NCBI GenBank assembly: GCA_033980235.1
Contig: CM067072.1
Location: forward strand, 20,897,047-20,961,046
From: Diadema setosum
Taxonomy: Eukaryota > Echinodermata > Echinoidea > Diadematoida > Diadematidae
Direction: 5' to 3'
Length of the DNA stretch: 64,000 nucleotides
A program made the translations under genes and the position numbers. Of the stretch, positions 35,303 through 46,540 are shown one piece after another. The first letter of the stretch is position 1. Each line of letters starts with the position of its first letter. The notes beneath the pieces were generated by a model that was given only the letters and a program-made list of their open reading frames with translations, made no database searches and was not told where the DNA came from.

Positions 35303-35773
35303 CCAGTATTCTCAAAGAAACTGCTTAATATTTCACGGGATTAATGAGAATGTGAACGAAAATACAGACGAAACTGTGATAAAGTTGTGTGCTAACAAGC
35401 TCAACATTGTCGTCGATTCAACAGACATTGACAGGAGTCACAGATTGGGACCTAGAAAGGAAAGAAAACCAGGGGTGTGATTGCAAAATTCACAAACTAC
35501 CGTATCCGAAACGAAATCTACAGAAACCGCAAAAAGTTTCGAAATCTTCAAGATGAAAGCATCTACGTTCACGAAAGTCTCACAAAGACTAGGACAGAAC
35601 TCTTTTGGAAAATCAAAACCATGTACAGCAATCATATCAAAGCCCTGTGGACCCAAGATGGCCGAATTCTCGCCATTCTGAAAGACACGAAGAAACGAAT
35701 TGTGTTCAAGAAAGAAAGCGATCTGCACAAACTACCTCCGCATAATCCCTCCGGCACAAAGGATGTTAATTGA
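35303..35773 (+). pseudogene. LINE ORF1, 3' half (RRM-like and C-terminal domain)
   Basis: The frame continues the 5' half at 30726-31000: RNCLIFHGINENVNENTDET begins an RRM-like domain, then IDRSHRLGPRK. One frame change near 35475 leads into GVIAKFTNYRIRNEIYRNRK and SLTKTRTELFWKIK. WTQDGRILAIL is the end block common to ORF1 proteins of several LINE groups. It stops at 35771-35773. The RRM and CTD plan is readable; the frameshift and the insertion make it inactive. Which RT family it belonged to is unknown. Confidence 0.6.
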
Positions 35774-37472
35774 CCACCTTGTTCAATTTAAAAGGGTGCG
35801 TTGCAGTCTGTCACTGAATCAAAATTAGTTACGATTTCAGCATTTATCTACTCGGCAAAGATTATCCCAGTTGGGATGTGAGGGCAACTGGACTCCAAAG
35901 CCCTGTAGGTATTTCTGACTACCATCACTGCCTGCCGCACACACACACATATTCACAAACATAAAAAACAAACATTATTATTTCATTTCATTTCATGACA
36001 TTAACTTTATTTCCACACGGACACTTGCTTCAGGCACAAAAAGCTGTTCTTCCCCCAGTATCAGTGCATCATAAAAACAAACAAAAAGTGACATAACATG
36101 ATAAAACAACATACAGGAACCTAATGTACAGATCATACAAAAGAAAATGAAATATACAATAAGAATACAAAACAACATACAAAGAAATAACGCCGGCATT
36201 TCAGTTGAGGGGCTACAAATCACAATCGCCATACTTACTCCCCAACCCCTTCTCCCACCCACGAAGACACGACACAATGCAAGATCATTCGAGTTTGACC
36301 TTATCTATCAAAAAATGATATTGTCTTGTTGTGATCAGACTGTGATTGAGAAGGTTTTGGGTCGTGGGGTCAGGGTAGGGGTCGGGTTTGAATGCTAGAT
36401 TTATATTCATTAGTGGTGAAGTTATATTATTTTCTCTATAAAGAGATACCTTGGAAATGCCTCAGTGGATTCACTTGACACACAACGATCTAAGTCATTT
36501 TTAATGAAATTATTCTTAAATGTTTGTACAGTAATAAAAATGTGACTTGATGCTTCTTGTGTTATTTGATAGGGAGGGAATAAATGTTATTAAAAATGTG
36601 ATTGCCTCTCTCAGTCGCAAGTAATACCCAGGTACTAGTGTCACATGGGCGGACTTGATAATTTGATCACACTTGTGCCATTCTCTGTTATGTACACTTT
36701 ATCAAAACAATTTGTGAAGTATTTACAAAACCGAAATTAAGTTGTTGTGACCAACATATACAAAGCCAAAATTCTGTGTGAGATTAAATTACATCACCAC
36801 CTATATTCCACAACTGTGTGAACGGGACAGTGGCTTGGTCCGGTTTCGCATGTGATGTCAACTTATCACTTTATTCCGAATAATTATAAAGACTTCACTA
36901 CTATTACTATCAAGCGCAGCACTATTATATTCACATCCCCGTAGCGCTGCAATCCAGAGGTGACCAGCCTGCACGCACGACGGTTATAGCATTCGTCTTC
37001 TACTACCTGCTTCCATTAACCTCAGGGTTCTGTACTAACCCACAATATGGAAGTACCAATATTCGAAATGTGTTCACATTACGTTCACCTTATAATTTCA
37101 AACCACACCTTCACGTCATAATCAATCATGTCTACAGGGGTGTCATGTACCCGCCCGGTTCATCTCTCACCTGCGTCGTCCAAAGAGTCACAATTTTATG
37201 TGCAACAATTTCTCGCTTCCAGCACATAACCTTGTGGGCAGAGCGTCCGTGGATGCGAGGTTTCGAGGTTGAGGTGGAACGCACTACCCCTGTTCCAACT
37301 CCAAAAGATCGCAGGGGACACGCGTTCCGCGGTCGTTGGCGTCAAAAGGCTCTCCCTTGCGAGAGGCGGACACAGTCGCTCTGCTGGGAATGCGTCTGCC
37401 TGGGGGTAAACTCGGCCTAGGCGCCATATTCAAAATTATTTGAATGCAACATACCAATGGGGTACGTTCTAA

Positions 37473-37511
<39 letters not shown>

Positions 37512-38254
37512 TACCAACTTAGAATCCTGACATCATAGTGAAAATTGAAAACTGCGTTATTATCCATTTCACATTATAAAATACACACAATGGAATGTTG
37601 CAGGAATTATGAATATAACAGTGCATAATTTATCAAACATCATTTTTGAAAGCTGTAGACCATTGCAATATACTTTATCACTTATTTACAGGGTTCTCCG
37701 GGGCTACGTGGTGCCGTGAAATACATTCACATCTTTATACACGACAAAAAGTTCAAACCGCAATTGGCTTCCCCATGCCTCCTCGCCCTGTCTGTTGAAA
37801 AGCTGCATATGGGCTGTTGGAGTGCGGCTTCTGCATGTTTAATAGCAAACAAAATTGAGCTGTGGTTAAACTATAAAATCTGAAGGTGAGGTGGACGGAT
37901 CCTGGTCGCAAACGAAATTGAGCTTCGGTTAAAATATCACGCCAACTGGCGTCTGGGTGTGGCAGGTGGATTTCCTGCCACAGAGCTAGAAGAGTGTGCT
38001 CCCGACGAAACGTAAATGATGTCTGCCACGAGAGAATCAAACGCGACATTAAACTGCCTACTCCGCCGGGGCGCTCCTTTTCAAGGCATTTTAAATATTT
38101 GATACAATTGAAAGAAACATGTACAACACACTCCCGGTACTGGAGCTTTTTCTGGGGTTTTTTCTTTATACACCTAGCTATTAACTGACATGCAAAGTAA
38201 ACTGATCTCGGTCCTCGGTGGCACGGCTCGCAGAACATTGACACCTGTCGTTTA
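35774..38254. other. Unassigned non-coding stretch
   Basis: No gene was recognised. A minus-strand retroposon-like 3' end is suggested at 35978-36010, where the complement reads AATAAAGTTAATGTCATG followed by GAAAT repeats. A (CA)n tract lies at 37474-37505. Open frames here, including one of 163 codons (minus strand, 37753-38244), show no domain features. Confidence 0.45.
37474..37505. repeat. (CA)n microsatellite
   Basis: About 16 CA units. Confidence 0.9.
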
Positions 38255-38263
38255 ACTCCCTCT

Positions 38264-38641
38264 ACACACTAAGAAATACGGGTTCAAATTTGAACCCCAA
38301 AATTGTCGCTATACAACCACCCTATAGGGTGCAACTTTGCACCCCAAAGCAATTTGCACCCTTAGAAGTGCAATACGCTGAATTTTGAAACTGCAGGGGT
38401 GCAAACATGCACCATAAACATTAACACATTGTGAATTGAAAATTTGGACCACGAGTACCAAGGTTTTAGTCGTAAGATCAAACTTACACTCTGATGGATA
38501 TGTCTGCATCTTTGTAGGTACGAATATAGATATTAAGAGATTTAATTTCTGCCTGCATAGTAAAAGGTGCAAATGTGCACCCCAGGGTGCTGCTATAGGG
38601 ACAAAAAGGGGGCAAATTTGAACCTTTATTTTTTAATGTGT
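38264..38641. mobile_element. 378-bp MITE with 9-bp target duplication
   Basis: The termini are inverted repeats: left ACACACTAAGAAATACGGG, right complement ACACATTAAAAAATAAAGG, both followed by TTCAAATTTG. The flanks ACTCCCTCT (38255-38263) and ACTCCCTTT (38642-38650) match at 8 of 9 positions. Internal GGTGCAA/TTGCACC motifs repeat in both orientations, making a multi-hairpin structure. A 9-bp duplication fits Mutator-like elements, but the family is not proven. Confidence 0.68.
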
Positions 38642-38700
38642 ACTCCCTTTCTCTCTCGCTCACTCACTCTCACTTTTTGTCTCGTTATACTTGCACATAG

Positions 38701-40772
38701 ATGATAAATATACGGTGGGAAAATGTTTTTGTTGAAGATGATGTAAATGATATTTTTTTTTTGCAAATATTTCAAGAAAATTATGAAGAATGTTTTCCGA
38801 AGAAATTATTTTGCCCAAAGAATAGAAATAAAAAACCATGGTTAACAAAGGATTTATTAAAGTTTTGTCATAAAAAATCACAATTGTATAAGAAATATCT
38901 TTTGAATCCCACTTTGTATCGAAAGGAAATGTATAGAAAATGTCGGAATTATTTAACTATGAAGATACGACAAGCTAAAAGAGATTATTTTAATAGGAAA
39001 TTTGATAAAGTAAAAGGTAATATGAAAAGTATTTGGAAATTGATTAATAGCATTTTGTATAAAAGTCAGAAAAATACAGTTATTGAGTCTCTTCATTTCG
39101 TTTATGAAAAAGTTACCAACAGTCAAGATATTGTTAACACATTCAATGAATATTTTGTTAATATTGGTTCAAAATTGCAAGATTTAAAAAATGATGTAAA
39201 TGAGAATAAGTCTTTTCAAGATTATTTGAAAATGCCAAATAGTAATACTCTTTTTTTCTAAGCCAATAACAAATGATGAAATAATAACTATAGTTAATAT
39301 CAAACATGAAGAACAACATCAGCCCTGGTATTGATGATATTGATATCAAGCTGGTAAAATGTGTTATTTCATTGATTTGTGTTCCATTATGTATTATTTT
39401 TAATGAATGTTTGCGTACTGGTACTTTCCCTGAAAAAATGAAAACTGCACGAGTCACTCCAATACATAAAAAAGGACAATTAACTGATGTGAATGATTAT
39501 CGTGCAATATCAGTATTGCCTATATTTTCGAAAATATTAGAAAAATGTATTTATAATAGGTTAATAGAATTTTTGAATAAACATAATATACTTATTAGTA
39601 ATCAATATGGTTTTAGGCAGAGATATTCAACAGAAACGGCAATATTACAACTGATTAATAAGATAAATCAGGCTATAGATGATAAAGAATATGTGTTAAC
39701 TGTATTTATTGATTTAACCAAAGCATTTGATGTTATAAATCATTTCATTTTGTTACAAAAATTATGTTATTATGGTGTGAGGGGCACTCCATTAAAATTA
39801 TTTACAAGTTATCTCTCAAATCGTAAACAATTAACAAATATTAATGGTGTTCCATCTAAACTTAAAGAAATAGAATGTGGAGTACCACAAGGGTCTATTC
39901 TTGGGCCTCTTCTTTTTTTATTGTATATAAATGACTTGCCGCATTCAACATATGATGTAGATTATATATTATTTGCAGACGACACAAGTGTATTTTGTAA
40001 AGGCACAGACCCAAAGACATTATTTTATAATATGAATGTTCAACTTGATTGTATAAGAAATTGGTTGACAGTAAACAAATTGATTTTGAATGTTGATAAG
40101 ACCAATTGTATATTATTTGGAACAAGAACTAAAATTGACAGTAATTTGAAATTGATGTATAGAGATGAGGAAATTAAACGAGTATATGATATAAATTTTT
40201 TGGGTGTTTTTATTGATGATAAATTGTCCTGGAATTCTCATGTGAATCATATATGTTCAACAATATCGAAAAGTACTTGTGTTCTGTACAAATTACAATT
40301 TCTTCCACAGAATATTTTAAAGATGCTGTATTATTCGTTTGTTTCAGTTCACATAAAATATTGTAGTATTGTTTGGGGTTTTACTACAAAGAAAAATATT
40401 GAGCGTATTCATGAATTACAGACAAGAAGTATTCGTTTGATAACCAACTCTTCATATTTAGCTCCCAGTAAGCCATTGAAAATTTTACCTGTTCAAGAAT
40501 TTATTTCTTTGGAAAGTATGATTTTTATGTTTAAAGTTTCCAACAATGTTCTTCCTGAAGTATTTCACAACCATTTCACTTTGAACTGTTCTATATACAA
40601 TTATGATACCAGGAATGCCAAAAATATTCACACACCATTAAACCGGATTTCAAAAACTCAATCCTCCATTTTTTACCATGGCCCTATTCTTTGGAATACT
40701 CTTCCTCCAACAGTCAAGAGTAGTAAGACCTTACGTCAATTTAAAAGGCTTTATAAAAAAATGTATTTTTGA
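38701..40772 (+). pseudogene. LINE-A ORF2: linker, reverse transcriptase and C-terminal domain
   Basis: The first frame (38701-39261) holds the basic linker between endonuclease and RT (KPWLTKDLL, YFVNIGSKL). A frame change in the T run at 39250-39257 and another near 39298 separate it from 39306-40772, an open frame of 488 codons. This contains the RT fingers and palm: PGIDDIDIKLV, TPIHKKGQ, DYRAISVLPIFSKILEK, NQYGFRQRYST, FIDLTKAFDVINH, GVPQGSILGPLLFLLYINDL and FADDTSVFCKG (FADD near 39970). A C-terminal domain follows (HGPILWNTLP). The endonuclease is missing, so the copy cannot move by itself. The RT frame is well kept, so the insertion is younger than copy 1. Confidence 0.82.
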
Positions 40773-41060
40773 TGAAATGTATCTGAAACTGTAAGCATAA
40801 GTATGCATTGTTTCCACCTCTGCCTCTTTTCTTCTCTTTTAATTGTATCTTTGACCTTTGTTTTATCAATTGAATTTGTATAATTGTTTAGTTGAAATGT
40901 AATGATAATTGTTTGTAGGGGATCATTTCCAACAAGCCTCGTGTGTGCTTTCTATGATTCCTCCATTCAAAATGTATAAATGTACCAAGGCAATTGTGTT
41001 TTGATATTTGTAGATGTTATGTTTTGATATGGAAATAAATAAATGAATGAATGAATGAAT
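38701..41060 (+). mobile_element. LINE family A, copy 2, 5'-truncated
   Basis: A CR1/L2-like LINE begins abruptly at about 38700 in the linker between endonuclease and RT, as expected for 5' truncation. It ends after a 3' UTR with AATAAATAAATGAATGAATG at about 41034-41060, a short-repeat tail typical of CR1/L2 elements. It is the best-preserved copy of the family that also lies at 2.87-11.0 kb. Confidence 0.8.
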
Positions 41061-42352
41061 AAACATAACTGTCAAGTTGAATGACCGATATACAGTGTAG
41101 ATAATACACGAAACAGCGTAGAAATGCATTTTCAATGTGACAACTAGATTTTTGCAAAAATCTTTCCCACTTTTAATCCTTAATAGTTCAAAAACTATCA
41201 GATAAAACTTATATTGACATGAGGAAGAGCTGCATAGTGTACAGTTTTGTTTAAGGCAATTTAAAATGAAAGCAATAACAAACTTCATTAAATTCAAGAT
41301 TTATTTCTGAGTTAGGTTTCAGATTTTGCTCTATTTTCAACTCTCTTCACAAAACTAAAACTTTGCACAGGAGTCAATTGTTGTGTGTGGGAGTGTGTGG
41401 TATGATGGTCTAGATCAATGGCCAGGCTTCGAATGCTCTGTTACATTTTCATGAGAAATTCCACTATCACATGCAGCTAGTCTTTATTCATCCTGAAATG
41501 TAGTGTATGCAAGCATATGAAAACATGAGCTTACTTTTTCACGTGGATGCATTTTACCCGTTAACATGAATTTAGACTAACAGTGCCCTTGGGCAATCCA
41601 TCATGAATTATTAATAAAGTATTCATGTGCCTTAGAGCAACAAACCAACAAGCCTAGTCAGCAGAGCTCTGAAAAGGTGGTATTCGTGGTATTCATGTAT
41701 AATTTTCAGGGTCATTGTAAGCCCCACACTCACATACACATCAATGGTTAAAATTTGAACAGTGGTTTAAAATTTGACCGAAATCTGGTACCAAATTCTA
41801 AGATTCATCATGGATTTACTGAATTTGATTCATGCTTTCATGTTCAAATCACCTCCAACTAAATTGTACTCTATTCAGCCATTACTCATATAAATGACAG
41901 TGTCATCTGATATATAGTTTTTGAACTGGAGTTGTCTTAAGGATCAAAAGTGGGAAATGTTTTTTGTAACACCTAGTATGCGGACCTGTCTACGCCACTG
42001 TGTGTACAGTGACAGTAATGCAAGTACCATTGTATTCCCACGCAATCAGGCTGTTTAATGAAGTCTTTAGGGATGTCCCGAAGTAAGGAAGTACAGGACG
42101 TGGTTTTTACTGGCCAATGAGATGCAGGGCCATGAAACTCCCACCCACGCATCGCGGAAACCAACCGTGAAAGCGAATGCAAAGAGCACTACGTGCGCTC
42201 GACAACAGATTTCTAAATTATAGACCTTGGTCAAGTTAAAAAGGAAATAATGTTCATAAAAGCGGAAATTGTGCATTTATGGTAGATGTGACTTCAGAGC
42301 CGAGATGCTAAATGACTATGCACAAGATAATTAGAGTGGCTGTGTAATCATC
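41061..42352. other. Non-coding sequence upstream of the candidate signal-peptide exon
   Basis: No transposon or domain was recognised. A TTCATAAAAG motif near 42253 is a weak TATA-like candidate about 100 bp before the ATG at 42353; no other promoter sign was seen. Confidence 0.35.
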
Positions 42353-42452
42353 ATGGTTTCGATACATGGAGACAAGCCGTTTGTCTTTCGTCTGTGGAGA
42401 CTGTTGGAGTATCTTGCTGTTTTTGCCACGTTATGTCAAATTCGTGTTGCAA
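42353..42452 (+). CDS. Candidate first coding exon with signal peptide
   Basis: An ATG in good context (ATCATCATGG) opens a frame with charged residues, then a hydrophobic core (LLEYLAVFATL), then CQIRVA. The frame meets GTGAGT at 42453, a strong splice donor, after the first base of a codon (phase 1). Signal-peptide exons ending in phase 1 commonly precede Ig exons, and the next recognised exon on this strand, 54113-54421, begins in phase 1. Joining them would give a signal peptide followed by an Ig domain across an intron of about 11.7 kb that is full of transposons. The link is inferred from phase, strand and order only. A chance frame remains possible. Confidence 0.45.
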
Positions 42453-45400
42453 GTGAGTACATTGTTATATTATGCATGCCAGATAGAAGCTATATTGTGA
42501 GCTCGACTGCGTGTTTTTTATGTTTTGACCTTCATTGTATGATTGAATGGTTTTAATTGCAAGATTGCATGTAAGTTGCATTATCCGCATTGATTTGTTA
42601 GACTTTTAACTTACTTAAAGTAAGCATTTGAATAGGAGGATGAAGCTACTGACATTTTCCGTGTAATATATGTCAAATAAAACTTAAAATAAAATTAATA
42701 TGTTATTTTGTCATACAAAACTTACATTCAGAGAGTCTCAGCTGGTCTCATGGCTCACCAAAAAGAGGAAATAGAGGGAAACTAATTGTAGGCCTACCGA
42801 GTATGAGCAGCTTGGTGATCCCTGACACAAGTGGCAGGTTTTATATCGAGTTTTAGGCTGGAGATCATACAAAGAAAGAAGCTTATTGGTGTAATGCCTT
42901 GACTGTTATTATCAAAATAGAGGCATAATGTGTCGTATCATCTACAAATTGTACACACTATGATCAAAATAAAGGCCAGTTGGGGGCATTAACACATGTA
43001 AATGAGTATGAGGTAAATGATCAAGATACTGTACTACAAAAATGCTTAATTTTGTACCTGCATGGTACTGTAGCCCTGTATCAACTACATAAGTATGATC
43101 AAGATAGAGGCTTAATTCAGTTATCAGCTACATGTACAATTTGTACACACATGTTATATGGAAGTACGTGTACACTGTACGATAGTGATCAAGGCACTGT
43201 AAACAGATGTTTAACTTGGTATATCAACTACACATACATACTACTGTCAATGTAAAGAGGCTATGATGTACCAGATACATGTGCTATAACCTAAATGACA
43301 AATATGGGTTTGATTAGTTTTTGTATCATTATCAACCACATGTACATTTACTGTGTAAAATCAAGATCAGAGGCTTAGTTGTAGTGTGTCATTGCGTAAT
43401 TTGGTGTAAATAAATGACTATGATCAAATTATGATAATTGGCTGAGAGAATTATGTTGATACCAACACATCATTGATGTTCATTTACACTATGCAGTGTA
43501 TTTAGCTTTAAGCATAAAAAAACTTGCATCATAGAGGCTTTATTGAGTACTTCAACTACTCTGATCAAAAGGCTTACGTGGTGTTATACCTCAATTAAAA
43601 CCCTGATAATCTTAAGCAAGCAGGAAATCATTATACTATTACTTACACATCATGATCGTTCATGTACATTAATATCATAGAATTTGTCTTTAAACATGCA
43701 AAACTTGCAACAGTGTAAACGTTTGTTATTTTAAATGCACAAATACAAATATAATCTCCATTGTAAGTCCCATTACTGAGCATTTTGAAAGCAATTATTA
43801 TAATACTTAAATGCATTTCACTTGCAATAACATCATACATTATTATAAGCTGTTTATTTCTTTGCATATCTCCTTGAATTGTTATGGCTGCTCAATTTTC
43901 TTTGCCCACCTGTTCATGTTACAATAATTACATAAATAATGGCAGGCCGGTAAAGTAAAAAAAAAAATCAAATTACTTAAATTTTTTTTTACAACAGCAT
44001 TAGTCAATAACAACTGTCAATACAAGTGACCCACAAACTATAATTAGCAATCTGCAGGATGGACTTCCATGAATGAACATCATAATTACAATAATGGCAC
44101 AATTACTGATTGAATAGGTTTTGAGGAAAATCATTTGACAAGGACATTTCTACATTCTCGGAGAATATTTACTTCCCTTAATCTGTGTGAAAGAGAGGGA
44201 TTTAAGTCATGCATGATGAATGAGTACACATTAAGATGGCCAGTTTTCAAAAGTCTCAAAAATCATTTGGGGTGTCTGTGAACATTTTGTATCTGGTGAA
44301 AGTAAATGTCTCAAACATGACAACTTTCACGCATTTGCTCCCCGTGCGAACCGACAACACGGAAACATTGCATGGACAATTAATGGGATCCTTCTGTTCA
44401 TACGACACAGTGAGCCCGAACACTACTGGTAACTTGGCGAATATATCGGATCCTCACCACTGACCTTTATAGTAGAGGTCAGTGATGCTCAATTGTGCGT
44501 TGCACTGTCCGCGCACAAAATGTGTCGATTTGTGCTCATTGCGGTACAAAGCATTTCATTATGTGGTAAATTGACGCGCGGCAGTCGCCATAGCAAGAAT
44601 TGAACCATTTCTTTTTTAAAGATGTTCATTTGATTTGATTTGAATATTTGTTTTTGTTATATTTACGCATGTACGTTTACTTAATTTTTATATACTCTAT
44701 CATATGTTTCGTTTTTAAATTGTCATGAGTACATTCTTTTAAACAATCTTATTTTTTTGGTTTTGTTTTGTTCTGTTTGTTCGTTTGTTTGTTTTGTTTG
44801 TTTGTTTTGTTTCAGTTTTTTTTTTTGAAAGACGGGCAGTTAGTTTATTTCAAATGTACATGATTGTATAATTTCATTCTATTCTGAATGTTTAATGTTT
44901 GTCTACCTTATGTCGTTTTGAAACTTGTTTGTCCATGTCTATAATCATATCCATGCTGATCAGGCCACTTTGTATAAAGATTTGCAATAACTAAACAAAT
45001 AACAAAAAAAAAATCAAGGTACTGACGTTTCATAATCCATTGTTTGACCCCCTTATGGCATAAACAGCACAGTTTAATCGCATTCCTTGCTTCATCTTTA
45101 ATGTGTGCTCACTCAACCACAATACAACTCCCTCTTCTGTCTACAGTTTTTGTCTGTTACATTTTTGTGGCAATTCCGTCCGATGCCATTTTGTTTTCCA
45201 CTGAACAATTGATTGTACAGTTAAAGAAAGATGGAAAATAACAATTTACCCTAAAGATGTGTTCATCTGACCTGAAAATTTTCAGGAAAAGTCTGAGTGT
45301 GTTAAAAGATGGATAATAAAACAACAACGATACCGAAGGTGAACATCAGAAACAGACTGTTTTATAGACCCCCCCCCCCAAAAAAAAAATAAAAACATGA

Positions 45401-45890
45401 CTCTTGTGACTTTTGAAACGAGTTACCATTTGTGACCTTGCATCACATACCCAACAGAAAGTCGCATGCCCTGATTTTATGTGAGGTTTCAAGGACAAAC
45501 GGGCTAACCTACACAATCTTGATTTTATTGTGCGTGTGTGTGCGTGTATTTTCTGGAAGAGCAATTCTTATTCTGCATTAAAATTCGGATCATAAAACGA
45601 CTGGTAAACTGGGCTTTTAGCAGTTTTGAGAGCACCATTTTTAAATCAATAGTGTGACTAGGTATAGTTAAGAGGGCCCCTTCCATTTCCTAAATGCCCT
45701 GTACTCACTCTTCACTTCAAAGTCTGATAAGTGTAGAAAGGTTGATGCTACTGCTTTGAAAGATCTTATTAGTCAAGAATAGAATGTTGCAATAAAGCAC
45801 GCTCAATTATCGCGTAATCTAATAATCCTTTCATTGCTGTTGGTATGACGTTTTCATCCTGTTACTTTTTTTTTTTCATTGCATTCATCG
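42453..45890 (+). other. Putative intron 1 of the right-hand Ig gene, left part
   Basis: No coding exon was recognised between the donor at 42453 and the hAT-like element. It includes the degenerate repeat at 42905-43620, AT-rich sequence, GTTT-rich sequence near 44760-44815, and a C run at 45369-45379. Confidence 0.35.
42905..43620. repeat. Degenerate tandem repeat with a TATGATCAAGATAGAGGCTT core
   Basis: Variants of GATCAAAATAGAGGC followed by TTAAT and ATCAACTACATGTAC recur at about 42912, 42961, 43018, 43095, 43186, 43363, 43418 and 43560, at irregular spacing of about 50-180 bp. Units are diverged, so the array is old. Confidence 0.5.
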
Positions 45891-46198
45891 TACAGAGCCA
45901 TGGGCGTAAATCCCGGGGGGGGATGGGGGGGATATATCCCCCCCACTTTTGAAGGAGGGGGGGGGGGGGGGATGGCCTGTACAAATATCCCCCCCCCCCC
46001 TGAAATTCTCCCAAGAAAAAGTTGTAGGAACAAAAAAACAAACAAACAAACAAAAAGAAATGTGATATTGATTTCAGCATGATGGGTTATTGCATAGCCT
46101 ATAATCTAGGCGGAGAATGCAGTTATTGTTTTTGTAATTTGCTGTTAAGCTAATAAACGTATGATGCAGCGAGATAATTGTCTTTGCCAAGCGATACA

Positions 46199-46396
46199 TC
46201 TGATGCGGCGAGACTACGAACAGTGGACGCATCTACCGCGTCCGCTAGGCGCCAAGATCGGTGGCAGTTTTTTGTTGTTTTTTTCGTATAAGAAGACTGC
46301 CACCGATTAAAAAAAATAAGAAAACAACAACAAACAACTGGATCATAGGCGGTGTATTCGCGCGCATCCACTGTTCGTAGTCTCGTCGCATCAGAC
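46199..46396. mobile_element. Foldback palindrome with two nested hairpins
   Basis: Outer arms (46200-46229 and 46366-46395) pair GATGCGGCGAGACTACGAAC with its near-complement GTTCGTAGTCTCGTCGCATC. Inner arms ATCGGTGGCAGT (46257-46268) and ACTGCCACCGAT (46294-46305) form a second hairpin. It is about 200 bp with no coding capacity, probably a MITE. Confidence 0.6.
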
Positions 46397-46540
46397 CAGC
46401 TGCATCCCCACCTAGGTCATAGGCTACATACTGTAATGCATGAGCCATGACGTTCGCACGCCCGCCTCGTGACGAGAGCATAATATACTGCTGAACAGTG
46501 CTAGCAGCGCTCGTGTACTTCTCTCGCACACCAATGCATG

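Noticed and set aside
37753..38244. 163-codon minus-strand open frame
   Set aside because: No domain, no splice or start context, and amino-acid composition like random translation.
41395..41445. tRNA-like promoter boxes (TGGTCTAGATCAATGG and GGCTTCGAATGC), suggesting a SINE or tRNA
   Set aside because: The boxes are too close together, no cloverleaf can be drawn by eye, and no SINE body or tail follows.
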